From positions 1 to 54,329 of the forward strand of contig JBBKWJ010000277.1 of the NCBI GenBank assembly GCA_037968895.1: a stretch of DNA of 54,329 nt, given 5' to 3'. The notes under the pieces are model-generated. The model had not been told where the DNA came from. It searched no databases and saw only the letters and a program-made list of their open reading frames with translations. Made by a program: the position numbers and the translations under genes. Source of the DNA: JBBKWJ01 sp037968895. Its GTDB lineage: Bacteria; Actinomycetota; Acidimicrobiia; Acidimicrobiales; SZUA-35. Every line of letters begins with the position of its first letter. Position 1 is the first letter of the stretch. Below are positions 33,801-41,700 of the stretch, one piece after another.

Positions 33801-36098
33801 ATGACGGCAACGGTCGATGGCAGCTCACCAAATACGCTCTTCGGGACGTCGGTCCGGCGGGTCGAAGACCCTCACCTATTGCGCGGTGAAACAAGCTTCG
33901 TTGCCAACGTCCCGCTCGACGGGGCGCTCGTGGTTCACTACGTGACCTCGATTGAAGCCCATGCTCGAATCGCAGACATCAATGTTTCCGAAGCACTCGT
34001 ATCGCCCGGAGTCGTCGATGTTGTGACCGCAGCCGACATCGACCTTGGACCCCCGCCTCCGCTACCTCCCGACTACCCCGAGGGCACGGCCAGGCCGTAT
34101 CTCGCGCACGACATTGTGCGTTACGTTGGCCAGCCAATCGTTGCCATCGTCGCCGAAAACGAAGCGGCCGCTGCCGACGCCGCTGAGCTCATCGAGATCA
34201 ACTACGAGCCACTACCGCCAGTTATTGGCTTCGACGCAGCGCTTGCCAATGAGACACGGCTATTCGAACACCTCGATTCGAACCTGGTGCACACCGCCAC
34301 AAACGGAAACGGCGCCATCGACTTCTCGGTGTACGAAGTCGTCGTTGAAGCCGTCATCGAGAACCAGAGATTGGCTCCGTGCCCAATCGAGACCCGAGTC
34401 GCAGCGTGTTACTGGGACGGCGATCGCATCGTGCAGTATGCGTCGTGCCAAGGTGCGCACATAGTGCAGAAGATGTTGGCGTATTGCTACGGCCTCGAGC
34501 CTTCGTCGGTCAGGGTCATTACCAGCGACGTCGGAGGAAGTTTCGGGGCAAAGGGCCGGCCGTACTCCGAAGATCTCCTACTCCCGTTCCTCTCGCGACG
34601 GAGCGGCAGACCGGTGCGATGGACGCCATCTCGGAGTCAAGACATGGTTGGGCTCGGCCACTCTCGAGCGCAGCGAAACACAATCAGAATCGCAGGCGAT
34701 CGCGATGGAACACTTCGGGCTTTGGAAGCCGACATTCTCGTCGACTGCGGCGCGTACCCTGTGGCCGGGCCGGTGCTTGCGCAGAACACAGGCCGGATGA
34801 TGCCAGGGCCGTTTGACGTCGAGCGGGTCAATTGGGTCTCGACTGCGGTGGTCACAAACACCACTCCCCTCGCGGCCTACCGAGGTGCAGGGCGGCCAGA
34901 ATCGGGGGCCCTTGTCGACCGGGCAGTCGACCTCTTTGCCGCCGAGATCGGGATGGACCCGGCCACGCTGCGCCGAAAGAACCTGTTACGAGCAGATCAG
35001 CTTCCCTACACCAATCCCTCCGGAGTCATCTATGACTCTGGCGACTACCACGATGCCTTTGAACGCTGTCTCGAGATTGTTGGCTTCGACGCATTCCGGG
35101 CCGAGCAGGCGACACGGCGTGATTCGGGGTCGGCGAAACAGCTGGGACTCGGCCTCTCGACGTTTGTAGATCGAACGGCTGGTGCACCGGGTAGTGAATA
35201 TGGGTCGATCGAGCTCAAGGACGACGGCTCGCTGCGAGTGCTCACCGGGTCGTCGCCCTACGGCCAGGGGCACTACACCACCTGGGCTCAGCTTGTGTCG
35301 GAGCGAACTGGCGTGCCTGTCAGCGAGATCGAAATTTTCCACGGCGACACCGATGTAGTGCCACGGGGTGGCGTCACCGGTGGCTCTCGGTCGGCACAGA
35401 AAGCCGGCTCGGCAATCGCCATCGCAACAGACGAGTTTGTGACACTTGCTCGGCGCCAGGCCGCCGATCTGCTTGAAGCATCAGTTGATGACATCGTGCT
35501 CGATTTCAGTGCGGCCCGCTTCCACGTCGCCGGATCACCGGGTGCTTCCTCGGTCGGCTGGGCTGAGCTCGCTTCGGCTCACGCAGCCTCGGACGAAGAC
35601 TGGCTCTTCGGGTGTGCTCACGACTTCGACGGCGAAGGGCCAACGGTGCCGTACGGGGCCTATGCGGTTGTTGTCGAGGTCGACACTGAAACCGGTATGA
35701 CTGAGCTCCTCCGCGTCGTCACCGTCGACGACGCGGGAGCGATCATCAACCCGATGATCGCCCTTGGTCAGGTGCACGGCGGGCTCGCCCAAGGCATTGC
35801 GCAAGCGCTCTACGAAGAGTTTGTCTACGACCCGAACGGCAACCCGCTGACATCAACGTTCCTCGACTACGCAATCCCGTCGGCCGCAGAGATGATCCAG
35901 TTCGAATCGTCGCTGACTCAACACCCTTCGCCGAACAACCCACTCGGCTGCAAAGGCATAGCTGAATCGGGAACAATCGGCGGAGTGCCTGCGGTGCAGA
36001 ACGCCGTCATCGATGCCCTTAGCCACCTTGATATCAAACACATCGATATCCCGCTCACTCCACAGCGGGTCTGGCGAGCAATCAACGACCAGCCATAA
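33801..36098 (+). CDS. Xanthine dehydrogenase-family molybdopterin-binding subunit (CoxL form II-like), orphan
   Basis: A 765-residue large subunit of the molybdenum hydroxylase family. The N-terminal a/b-hammerhead domain (about 14-125) begins FGTSVRRVEDPHLLRG and is followed by MoCo-binding domains with DVGGSFGAKG, TNTTPLAAYRGAGRPESG and the catalytic glutamate in GCKGIAESGTIGG near the C-terminus. The active-site loop is AYRGAGR, the form II signature, and not the AYXCSFR of true aerobic CO dehydrogenase, so CO oxidation is unlikely. The usual [2Fe-2S] and FAD subunits are not encoded next to it, so partners must lie elsewhere. Start by TAGGGT 6 nt upstream of ATG 33801. Confidence 0.9.
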   Translation: MTATVDGSSPNTLFGTSVRRVEDPHLLRGETSFVANVPLDGALVVHYVTSIEAHARIADINVSEALVSPGVVDVVTAADIDLGPPPPLPPDYPEGTARPYLAHDIVRYVGQPIVAIVAENEAAAADAAELIEINYEPLPPVIGFDAALANETRLFEHLDSNLVHTATNGNGAIDFSVYEVVVEAVIENQRLAPCPIETRVAACYWDGDRIVQYASCQGAHIVQKMLAYCYGLEPSSVRVITSDVGGSFGAKGRPYSEDLLLPFLSRRSGRPVRWTPSRSQDMVGLGHSRAQRNTIRIAGDRDGTLRALEADILVDCGAYPVAGPVLAQNTGRMMPGPFDVERVNWVSTAVVTNTTPLAAYRGAGRPESGALVDRAVDLFAAEIGMDPATLRRKNLLRADQLPYTNPSGVIYDSGDYHDAFERCLEIVGFDAFRAEQATRRDSGSAKQLGLGLSTFVDRTAGAPGSEYGSIELKDDGSLRVLTGSSPYGQGHYTTWAQLVSERTGVPVSEIEIFHGDTDVVPRGGVTGGSRSAQKAGSAIAIATDEFVTLARRQAADLLEASVDDIVLDFSAARFHVAGSPGASSVGWAELASAHAASDEDWLFGCAHDFDGEGPTVPYGAYAVVVEVDTETGMTELLRVVTVDDAGAIINPMIALGQVHGGLAQGIAQALYEEFVYDPNGNPLTSTFLDYAIPSAAEMIQFESSLTQHPSPNNPLGCKGIAESGTIGGVPAVQNAVIDALSHLDIKHIDIPLTPQRVWRAINDQP

Positions 36099-36116
36099 CC
36101 AGCTCGGGTCGTTGAT
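36081..36116. terminator. 10-bp hairpin spanning the stop codon of the molybdenum hydroxylase gene
   Basis: ATCAACGACC (36081-36090, coding) pairs perfectly with GGTCGTTGAT (36107-36116, non-coding). The TAA stop (36096-36098) is in the 16-nt loop. Between convergent genes, so it could serve both. Confidence 0.6.
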
Positions 36117-36141
36117 CACTCTCACTGCGGAAGCGGCGACC

Positions 36142-37014
36142 CTACGAAGTTGCGGCTGGAACCAATCCGAGTTCAGCGAGAACCTCGGTTGATGCCTCGG
36201 CTCGGTTCAGTGAGTAGAGGTGGAGCCCGGGCGCGCCAGCGTCGAGGAGGTCGGCGGCCAATTTGGCTGCTGCTGCCACCCCAATCTTTCGCACCTCGGC
36301 TTCGTCGCCGTTGGCCGCCTCGATGCGCTGCGCCAACTCGACAGGGATCGTCGCTCCTGCCATTTCGGCGAAGCGAGTGACCTGCGCGGCGTTGGTGATC
36401 GGGATGATTCCGGGAACTACCGGCTTGTTGCAGCCGTGCCGCCCGAGGTCGTCGATCATCGATCGATAGTGGTCGACGTCGAAGAAGAACTGGGTTATGG
36501 CGAAGTCGGCTTCGTTCAGTTTCTTCGCGAGGTTGACACGATCGGAGTGCAAGTCGGCGGAGCGAGGGTGCCCTTCTGGGTGGGCGGCGACGCCTATCGA
36601 GAAGTCGTAGTTGTCGCGGAGGTAGGCGACAAGATCGCTGGCGTGGCGAAAGTCGCCCCGTGGTACCGGTCCTGATTTCGGTGCGTCGCCGCCCAACGCC
36701 AGAATGTTTTGCACGCCCGCCTTCTCGTATGAATCGACCAACACGCTGATTTCTCGACGGGTGTGTCCGAGGCAGGTCAGGTGCGCCATCACAGGGAAGT
36801 CGAACTCGGCTTCGGCACGAATGACGGCGTCTCGCGTTCGATCTCGATCTGATCCCGCAGCCCCGTAGGTCACGCTGACGAAGTCTGGTCGGAGGAGCGC
36901 CAGATCATGGATGGCTCCATTGAACTGGCTCAGAGTTGTCTCATCCTTTGGAGGAAAAAACTCAAAGCTAACGGTCGGCGAAGCGCCATTGAAAAGATCA
37001 TGGATCTTGGTCAT
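36142..37014 (-). CDS. metF: Methylenetetrahydrofolate reductase
   Basis: A 290-residue FAD-dependent TIM-barrel enzyme that reduces 5,10-methylene-THF to 5-methyl-THF for methionine synthesis. Typical segments are VSFEFFPPKDE (residues 15-25), with the catalytic Glu, VSVTYGAAGSDRDRT (47-61), MAHLTCLGHTRREI, ILALGGDAPKSG and FAITQFFFDVDHY. The length matches bacterial MetF. No riboswitch was recognised in the upstream gap. The start at ATG 37014 lacks both a clear Shine-Dalgarno and the 6-nt TANNNT pattern. Confidence 0.95.
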   Translation of the reverse strand: MTKIHDLFNGASPTVSFEFFPPKDETTLSQFNGAIHDLALLRPDFVSVTYGAAGSDRDRTRDAVIRAEAEFDFPVMAHLTCLGHTRREISVLVDSYEKAGVQNILALGGDAPKSGPVPRGDFRHASDLVAYLRDNYDFSIGVAAHPEGHPRSADLHSDRVNLAKKLNEADFAITQFFFDVDHYRSMIDDLGRHGCNKPVVPGIIPITNAAQVTRFAEMAGATIPVELAQRIEAANGDEAEVRKIGVAAAAKLAADLLDAGAPGLHLYSLNRAEASTEVLAELGLVPAATS

Positions 37015-37231
37015 GTGGTAGGTCCCGGTCGAATTGACACGATGCCTTCGGCGGGCGATTTCGCAGCTACGGAATCGTCTACACCCTCGGCCGCCCTACC
37101 AGCGGCCTTGATCGTGTTGAGTGTGACCATAGATGAACGGGCCAGGTTTGGCCAGCAGATTCAACAATTTGTTCCACGATGCGGGCCAAACAACCCCCGT
37201 TTTGGGGGCTTCGAACGGCCATACTGTCGGC
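37015..37231. other. Divergent intergenic region metF / GNAT, 217 bp
   Basis: No gene supported. It contains a GC hairpin CCCCC-N4-GGGGG near 37193-37207 and, just before ATG 37232, a CATACT box with a 6-nt spacer. Short antisense frames here lack coding character. Confidence 0.5.
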
Positions 37232-38038
37232 ATGGACGAACTCGGCAAACGCTTGATCCGGGCGTGGGCGCTCAACAATGTCGCCCACGCTGCGGCGCTG
37301 CCTCAGGCAGGACTTGCGAGCCGCCGCCAGACTCACCAAGTGGCCGATGGCTACTTGGTCATCTCGGGCTCGGGCCTGTACGTAAACCGGGCCATGGCTG
37401 TTGGAATCAACGAGGAAGTCACCAATGCCGACATCGATTTGGTCGTCTCGATCAGCCAATCGGCGGGCGTCGAACCCGCATTCGAGGTCACCCCATTCAC
37501 GCTCCCATCGACTGTCGATCTGCTTCGCAGCCATGGCTTCGTCCATGACCCGCTGAGGGATACAACTGCGTCCGCACGTCGAATCCCTGGCCCCGAAATC
37601 GCAGCACCAGACGACATCGTCGTTAGGTCGGTCATCAGTGAGACCGACCTTGAGCTATGGCAAGACGTGAACGCCGCAGGCTGGGGGCACACAAGTCCGG
37701 AGCGGCGATCTGCCTCCGACCTGTTTGCAGTCGCAGCCCACGTTAACGACAAGGATGGGATGGTGATCGCGTTCGACGCAGCGAGCGACTATCCGGTCGG
37801 GTGCGCCAGCGTCACAAGCCGAGACCAGATAGCGACACTTGGTGGAATGTCGACAATGCCAGCCCACCGGCGCCGCGGAGTGCAAGCCGCTCTGATAAGT
37901 CACCGTCTTCAGGTCGCCTCGCGCCACGGCTGTGATCTGGCCGCAACTACGGCAGCGGCAGGTGGCGACTCACAGCGAAACCTCAGCCGCCACGGATTTG
38001 GGCGACTGTTTGAAGTGGAAACCTGGGTCTCCGCCTGA
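37232..38038 (+). CDS. GNAT-family N-acetyltransferase
   Basis: A 268-residue protein whose C-terminal half is a GNAT domain: the acetyl-CoA-binding strand-loop GMSTMPAHRRRGVQAALISH (about 210-229) matches motif A (RxxGxx), followed by LSRHGFGRLFEVETW as the final strands. The N-terminal half (about 1-130) resembles a second, degenerate GNAT fold, seen in two-domain acyltransferases. Substrate unknown. The open frame begins at 37133, but ATG 37232 is preferred: CATACT lies 6 nt upstream and the preceding residues are low in coding character. A strong hairpin follows the stop. Confidence 0.82.
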   Translation: MDELGKRLIRAWALNNVAHAAALPQAGLASRRQTHQVADGYLVISGSGLYVNRAMAVGINEEVTNADIDLVVSISQSAGVEPAFEVTPFTLPSTVDLLRSHGFVHDPLRDTTASARRIPGPEIAAPDDIVVRSVISETDLELWQDVNAAGWGHTSPERRSASDLFAVAAHVNDKDGMVIAFDAASDYPVGCASVTSRDQIATLGGMSTMPAHRRRGVQAALISHRLQVASRHGCDLAATTAAAGGDSQRNLSRHGFGRLFEVETWVSA

Positions 38039-38040
38039 CA

Positions 38041-38102
38041 CTCTCCGTTTTTGGGGGTGCCAGAGTGCCCTTTTGGGCGTCCTGGCACCCACAAAACGGG
38101 AG
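38041..38102. terminator. Large bidirectional hairpin between GNAT and purH
   Basis: GGGTGCCAG (38055-38063) pairs with CTGGCACCC (38082-38090), extended outward by CCGTTTT/AAAACGG and inward by GCCC-TTTT-GGGC, a stem of over 20 bp with minor mismatches. T/A-rich arms give T runs on both strands, suitable for stopping both convergent genes. Confidence 0.85.
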
Positions 38103-38116
38103 CGTGGTTGCGAGTT

Positions 38117-39658
38117 TTAGTGGCGGAATTGGCGCTCACCAGTGAACAGCATGACCAGGCCAAGCTCATTTGCCTTGGCAATAGTCTTGTCGTCATTCAC
38201 TGAGCCGCCGGGTTGCACAACCACGGTGACGCCGGCGGCTGCTGCCGCCTCGATGCCATCGGGGAACGGGTAGAACGCGTCTGACGCACACGCGCCCCCA
38301 GCGGCGCGGCCGGCAGCCTTGCTGGCGGCAATTTCGCCTGACTCAACCCGGTTCTGTTGGCCGGCTCCGATGCCCCATGCAACACCGTCTTTCACCAGGA
38401 CTATGGCATTGGAAATAACATGGCCGCAGGTACGCCACGCAATCTCGGCGTCGCGCATCTCGGCGTCGGTCGGCTTTCGGTCGGTGACAATCTTCCAGGT
38501 CTCGGGCGCTGATGCGAAGTTGTGACTCTCTTGCACGAGATAGCCACCCGAGAGGGGCCGCAAGCTCAGTGCCGTGGACTCTGGCTGCTTGGCGACAAGC
38601 AATCTGGTGTTCTTCCGCTTCGCAATCAGCCGATCGACTACGCCAGGTCCGTATCCAGGAGCGATGATCACGTCGGCCTGCGCCGCGCCTTCAATGGCTT
38701 CTACGGTCGCATCATCGACGATGCGGTTGAGGGCAACGATTCCGCCAAAGGCAGATCGTGGGTCGCACGCGAACGCGTTGGCGTACGCCTGGGCGAGGTC
38801 GTCGTCGATCGCGAGGCCGCACGGGTTGGCGTGCTTGATGATGGCGACGGTCGGATGGTCGCCATAGTCGTGGGCCAGGCGCCATGCTGCGTCGGCATCA
38901 AAGAGGTTGAGGTAGCTGAGCGCCATGCCCGCTTGCTGCTCAACCGAATCCCACCAGGTCGACGTTCCCGACACTCGATAGCGGGCGCCCTGCTGGTGGG
39001 GGTTCTCGCCGTAGCGGAGATCTTGAGCGCGCTCGAGTGAGAGATGAATCGTGGGCGGCAGCGGATCATCCGTCGTAGCGTCTGTCTGATCGAACCACGT
39101 CACGATGGCTGCGTCGTAGGTTGCCGTATGAGCGAACGCCTTACGGGCCAACGACCGCCTCGTTGCTGCGGTCGTTGTTCCGGAGTCACGAAGTTCGCCG
39201 AGGACCAACTCGTAGTCATCTGGGTCGACCAACACGGTGACCGATGCATGGTTCTTTGCTGCCGCCCGCGTCATGGCCGGGCCACCGATGTCGATGAGGT
39301 CCTCGGACGATGCCGACTGGGCGTGGTCAAAACCGCTTGGGTCAGCGCCGAAGGGATACAGATTGCTGACGACTATGTCGATCCCATCGATTCCGAACTT
39401 CTTCATGTCGGCCAGATGCGATGGATCACTTCGGTCGGCCAGAATTCCACCGTGGACCTTTGGGTGCAGGGTCACAACTCGGTGACCAAGCATTGCGGGT
39501 GAGCCGGTCAGCTCAGCGACATCGAGGACTGGGATATCCGCAGCGGCGATGACAGCCGCGGTTCCGCCAGAAGAGACAAGCTCGACGCCGACTTCATGAA
39601 GCGCCTTTGCAAGGTCAACGATTCCGGACTTGTCATAGACACTCAGCAAGGCTCGCAC
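38117..39658 (-). CDS. purH: Bifunctional AICAR formyltransferase/IMP cyclohydrolase
   Basis: A 513-residue enzyme for the last two steps of IMP synthesis. The N-terminal IMP cyclohydrolase (MGS-like) domain begins ALLSVYDKSGIVDLAKAL and contains ELVSSGGTAAVI and LHPKVHGGILADR. The C-terminal AICARFT domain has the catalytic Lys-His pair in AIIKHANPCGLA and the terminal SDAFYPFPDGIEAAAAAG. The length is normal. GTG 39658 is used, with TAGGGT 8 nt upstream. It uses 10-formyl-THF, linking it to the same folate pool as the nearby metF. Confidence 0.97.
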   Translation of the reverse strand: MRALLSVYDKSGIVDLAKALHEVGVELVSSGGTAAVIAAADIPVLDVAELTGSPAMLGHRVVTLHPKVHGGILADRSDPSHLADMKKFGIDGIDIVVSNLYPFGADPSGFDHAQSASSEDLIDIGGPAMTRAAAKNHASVTVLVDPDDYELVLGELRDSGTTTAATRRSLARKAFAHTATYDAAIVTWFDQTDATTDDPLPPTIHLSLERAQDLRYGENPHQQGARYRVSGTSTWWDSVEQQAGMALSYLNLFDADAAWRLAHDYGDHPTVAIIKHANPCGLAIDDDLAQAYANAFACDPRSAFGGIVALNRIVDDATVEAIEGAAQADVIIAPGYGPGVVDRLIAKRKNTRLLVAKQPESTALSLRPLSGGYLVQESHNFASAPETWKIVTDRKPTDAEMRDAEIAWRTCGHVISNAIVLVKDGVAWGIGAGQQNRVESGEIAASKAAGRAAGGACASDAFYPFPDGIEAAAAAGVTVVVQPGGSVNDDKTIAKANELGLVMLFTGERQFRH

Positions 39659-39666
39659 GCTGACTG

Positions 39667-39672
39667 ACCCTA
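39667..39672 (-). promoter_or_regulatory. -10 box TAGGGT of purH
   Basis: TAGGGT on the minus strand, 8 nt before GTG 39658. Confidence 0.5.
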
Positions 39673-39717
39673 GCTGGGGTGCTCCAGAGCGCCGCTAACG
39701 GAATGTTTAAATCCTTG

Positions 39718-40737
39718 CTACTGGCCGAGGTCTGGGTCGACACAGCCCGACGGGCCGCCCGTCAGTCCGTTTGGCGTGAACGATCGTGGCTCGGCGACGT
39801 GTCCCGTGCCTGGGTCGTCGGTTTCAAGCCAGGCGACGACGGCATCGGCCAGCGCCGCCGCCGCGGTGTCGACATACACCTGCGTGCTCATGAACTCTGC
39901 CTCTGGTGCGTTGGAAATGTAGGCAAGCTCGGCGAGGGCAGCGGGCATGTTTGGGCGACGGATCATGCCGTATGAATCCGTCCCTCGGTCATTCATGACC
40001 GCAAGCGCACCAGCGTCAGTGGCAGCAACCCAATCGAGGTCGAAGTCGTCGAGCGCCTCGACCACGTACTCGTAGACGAGGCCGCCGAGCCGCTTCGACT
40101 CGTCCGAACCTGACTGAACGAAGATTTCAGTACCGGGGATCGGGGAGGGATTTGCGGTGGGCGAGTTGTGATGGAGCGACACGAACACCGTTGCGTCGAG
40201 CCGGTTTGCGATCTCTGCTCGTGTCTGAAGCGGCATTCGATAGTCCCCTGTTCTCGTAAGGAGTACCGCATAGCCTCTTTCGACCAGCAGCGACTCAGTA
40301 GCGAGGGCGACACTTAGATTCAGATCTTTCTCCACCAATCCGTTAGGACCAACCGCTCCGGTCTCGATTGCGCCGCCGTGTCCAGGGTCGAGCACGATGT
40401 CGATGCCAGCGACCTCAACGATGTCGTCAGATTTGTCAATGAAGGCGGCAATTCCGCAAGGCGTGTGGATGGAATATCGGTCGTCCGCCTCGTAGAGGAC
40501 GGGAACGACAATTCCGTTCGCCAACACAAGAGCTCTCGGTATGCCGACATATGGCTCATGGACGGGCGCAGCCGAAGTCTCGACAACGATTTCTGGCGAT
40601 CCCTCTGTTGTTGTCGTGCCATTTGCGATCGGTGGTCCGGTTATCGCAGCGTTGACGCTGTTGGTGCACGCCGCCACGAGGGCGCACAAACCTAAAGTCA
40701 TCGCTCGGTGCTGCACCCCGTGAGTCAACCAGACCAA
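39718..40737 (-). CDS. N-acetylmuramoyl-L-alanine amidase (Amidase_3), lipoprotein
   Basis: A zinc amidase that cleaves the bond between MurNAc and the stem peptide. The N-terminal signal ends in a lipobox (LCALVAACTNS), so the protein should be lipid-anchored outside the membrane. A linker and a short beta domain follow, then the Amidase_3 domain with zinc ligands His in LDPGHGG, Glu in LVEKDLNL and His in VSLHHNS, and the catalytic Glu in ALAELAYISN. All are present. The frame opens at GTG 40737; ATG 40701 (MTLGLCALVAAC) gives a more typical signal peptide and may be the real start. It lies downstream of sucD, beyond a terminator. Confidence 0.9.
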   Translation of the reverse strand: MVWLTHGVQHRAMTLGLCALVAACTNSVNAAITGPPIANGTTTTEGSPEIVVETSAAPVHEPYVGIPRALVLANGIVVPVLYEADDRYSIHTPCGIAAFIDKSDDIVEVAGIDIVLDPGHGGAIETGAVGPNGLVEKDLNLSVALATESLLVERGYAVLLTRTGDYRMPLQTRAEIANRLDATVFVSLHHNSPTANPSPIPGTEIFVQSGSDESKRLGGLVYEYVVEALDDFDLDWVAATDAGALAVMNDRGTDSYGMIRRPNMPAALAELAYISNAPEAEFMSTQVYVDTAAAALADAVVAWLETDDPGTGHVAEPRSFTPNGLTGGPSGCVDPDLGQ

Positions 40738-40745
40738 AACGCAAA

Positions 40746-40779
40746 AGCCTCTGCCGCGGCCGAAGCAGGGACAGAGGCT
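40746..40779 (-). terminator. Intrinsic terminator after sucCD
   Basis: AGCCTCTG and CAGAGGCT pair over an 18-nt GC-rich loop. In the minus direction the stem is followed by TTTTGCGTTTT. It lies about 25 nt after the sucD stop. Confidence 0.85.
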
Positions 40780-40804
40780 GTTGTACTTCTATGGGACGGG
40801 TCGA

Positions 40805-41689
40805 CTAGAGACCGGCCACAATTTCTGCCATGAGCTCGCCAGCCTCGGTTGGATTGTCGCCAACCTTGACCCCAGCGTCGCGCAGTGCTTCCATCTTCGC
40901 CGCTGCGGTTCCCTTGCCGCCAGAAACGATGGCGCCAGCGTGGCCCATCTTCTTTCCTGGAGGTGCGGTGACGCCAGCGATGTAGCTGGAGATGGGCTTG
41001 GTGACGTTGCTCTTGATGAACTCCGCCGCCTCTTCTTCAGCTGAGCCGCCGATTTCGCCGATCATCATGATCGCCTTTGTCTCGGGGTCGGCTTCGAATG
41101 CAGCAAGGCAATCGATGAAGCTGGTGCCGGGCACGGGGTCGCCGCCGATACCGACACAGGTGGTGACACCGATGTCTTTCTGCTTCAGCTCGTAGAGCGC
41201 CTGATAGGTCAGCGTGCCCGAACGGCTCACAATGCCGACCGGACCGCCAGCCTTGGCGATGTGGCCAGCGGTAATACCGATGTTGGCCTTTCCTGGGCTG
41301 ATGATGCCGGGGCAGTTTGGACCAAGCAGGCGGGTGTTAGGGAAGTCTCGCTTCAACTTGTTGAAGAAGTAGGCCTCGTCTTGTGCCGGCACGCCCTCGG
41401 TGATGGCAACGATGAACTCGATGCCAGCCTCGGCCGCTTCGAGAACTGCGGACTGCACGCCGGGAGCCGGAATGAAGATACAGGTTGCGGTGGCGCCGGT
41501 TGCTTCCTTGGCTTCTGCCACGGAAGCGAACACAGGAATGCCATCGACGTCGGTGCCTGCCTTCTTTGGGTTGGTGCCAGCAACAACCTGCGTGCCGTAG
41601 TCACGGTTGAGGAGGCCGTAGTAGCGCCCCTGTGAACCGGTAAGTCCCTGGTAGATAACTTTGGTGTTTTCGTCTACAAAAATAGCCAT
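40805..41689 (-). CDS. sucD: Succinyl-CoA synthetase, alpha subunit
   Basis: A 294-residue subunit that binds CoA and carries the phosphohistidine. The N-terminal CoA-binding domain contains VIYQGLTGSQGRYYGLLNRD and NPKKAGTDVDGIPVF. The C-terminal ligase domain includes LLGPNCPGIISPGKANIGI, GIGGDPVPGTSFIDCL and the active-site His in GKKMGHAGAIVSGG. GAGAGG about 8 nt before ATG 41689, 11 nt after the sucC stop, shows a conventional operon. Confidence 0.97.
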   Translation of the reverse strand: MAIFVDENTKVIYQGLTGSQGRYYGLLNRDYGTQVVAGTNPKKAGTDVDGIPVFASVAEAKEATGATATCIFIPAPGVQSAVLEAAEAGIEFIVAITEGVPAQDEAYFFNKLKRDFPNTRLLGPNCPGIISPGKANIGITAGHIAKAGGPVGIVSRSGTLTYQALYELKQKDIGVTTCVGIGGDPVPGTSFIDCLAAFEADPETKAIMMIGEIGGSAEEEAAEFIKSNVTKPISSYIAGVTAPPGKKMGHAGAIVSGGKGTAAAKMEALRDAGVKVGDNPTEAGELMAEIVAGL

Positions 41690-41700
41690 GGTTCGGCCTC

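Noticed and set aside
32723..33889. A 388-codon open frame on the plus strand overlapping the EamA transporter
   Set aside because: It is out of frame with the transporter, is rich in Arg, Trp, His, Ser and Pro, has no family motif, and runs into the next gene. It is a shadow of high-GC coding sequence.
33801..36098. Aerobic carbon-monoxide dehydrogenase (CoxL)
   Set aside because: The active-site loop is AYRGAGR (form II), not the AYXCSFR of true CO dehydrogenase, and coxS and coxM are absent.
37193..37207. A CCCCC-GGGGG hairpin upstream of the GNAT gene as a riboswitch or attenuator
   Set aside because: It is short, and it lies upstream of the likely transcription start of a probably leaderless gene and on the wrong side for a metF leader element. 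No riboswitch consensus was seen.
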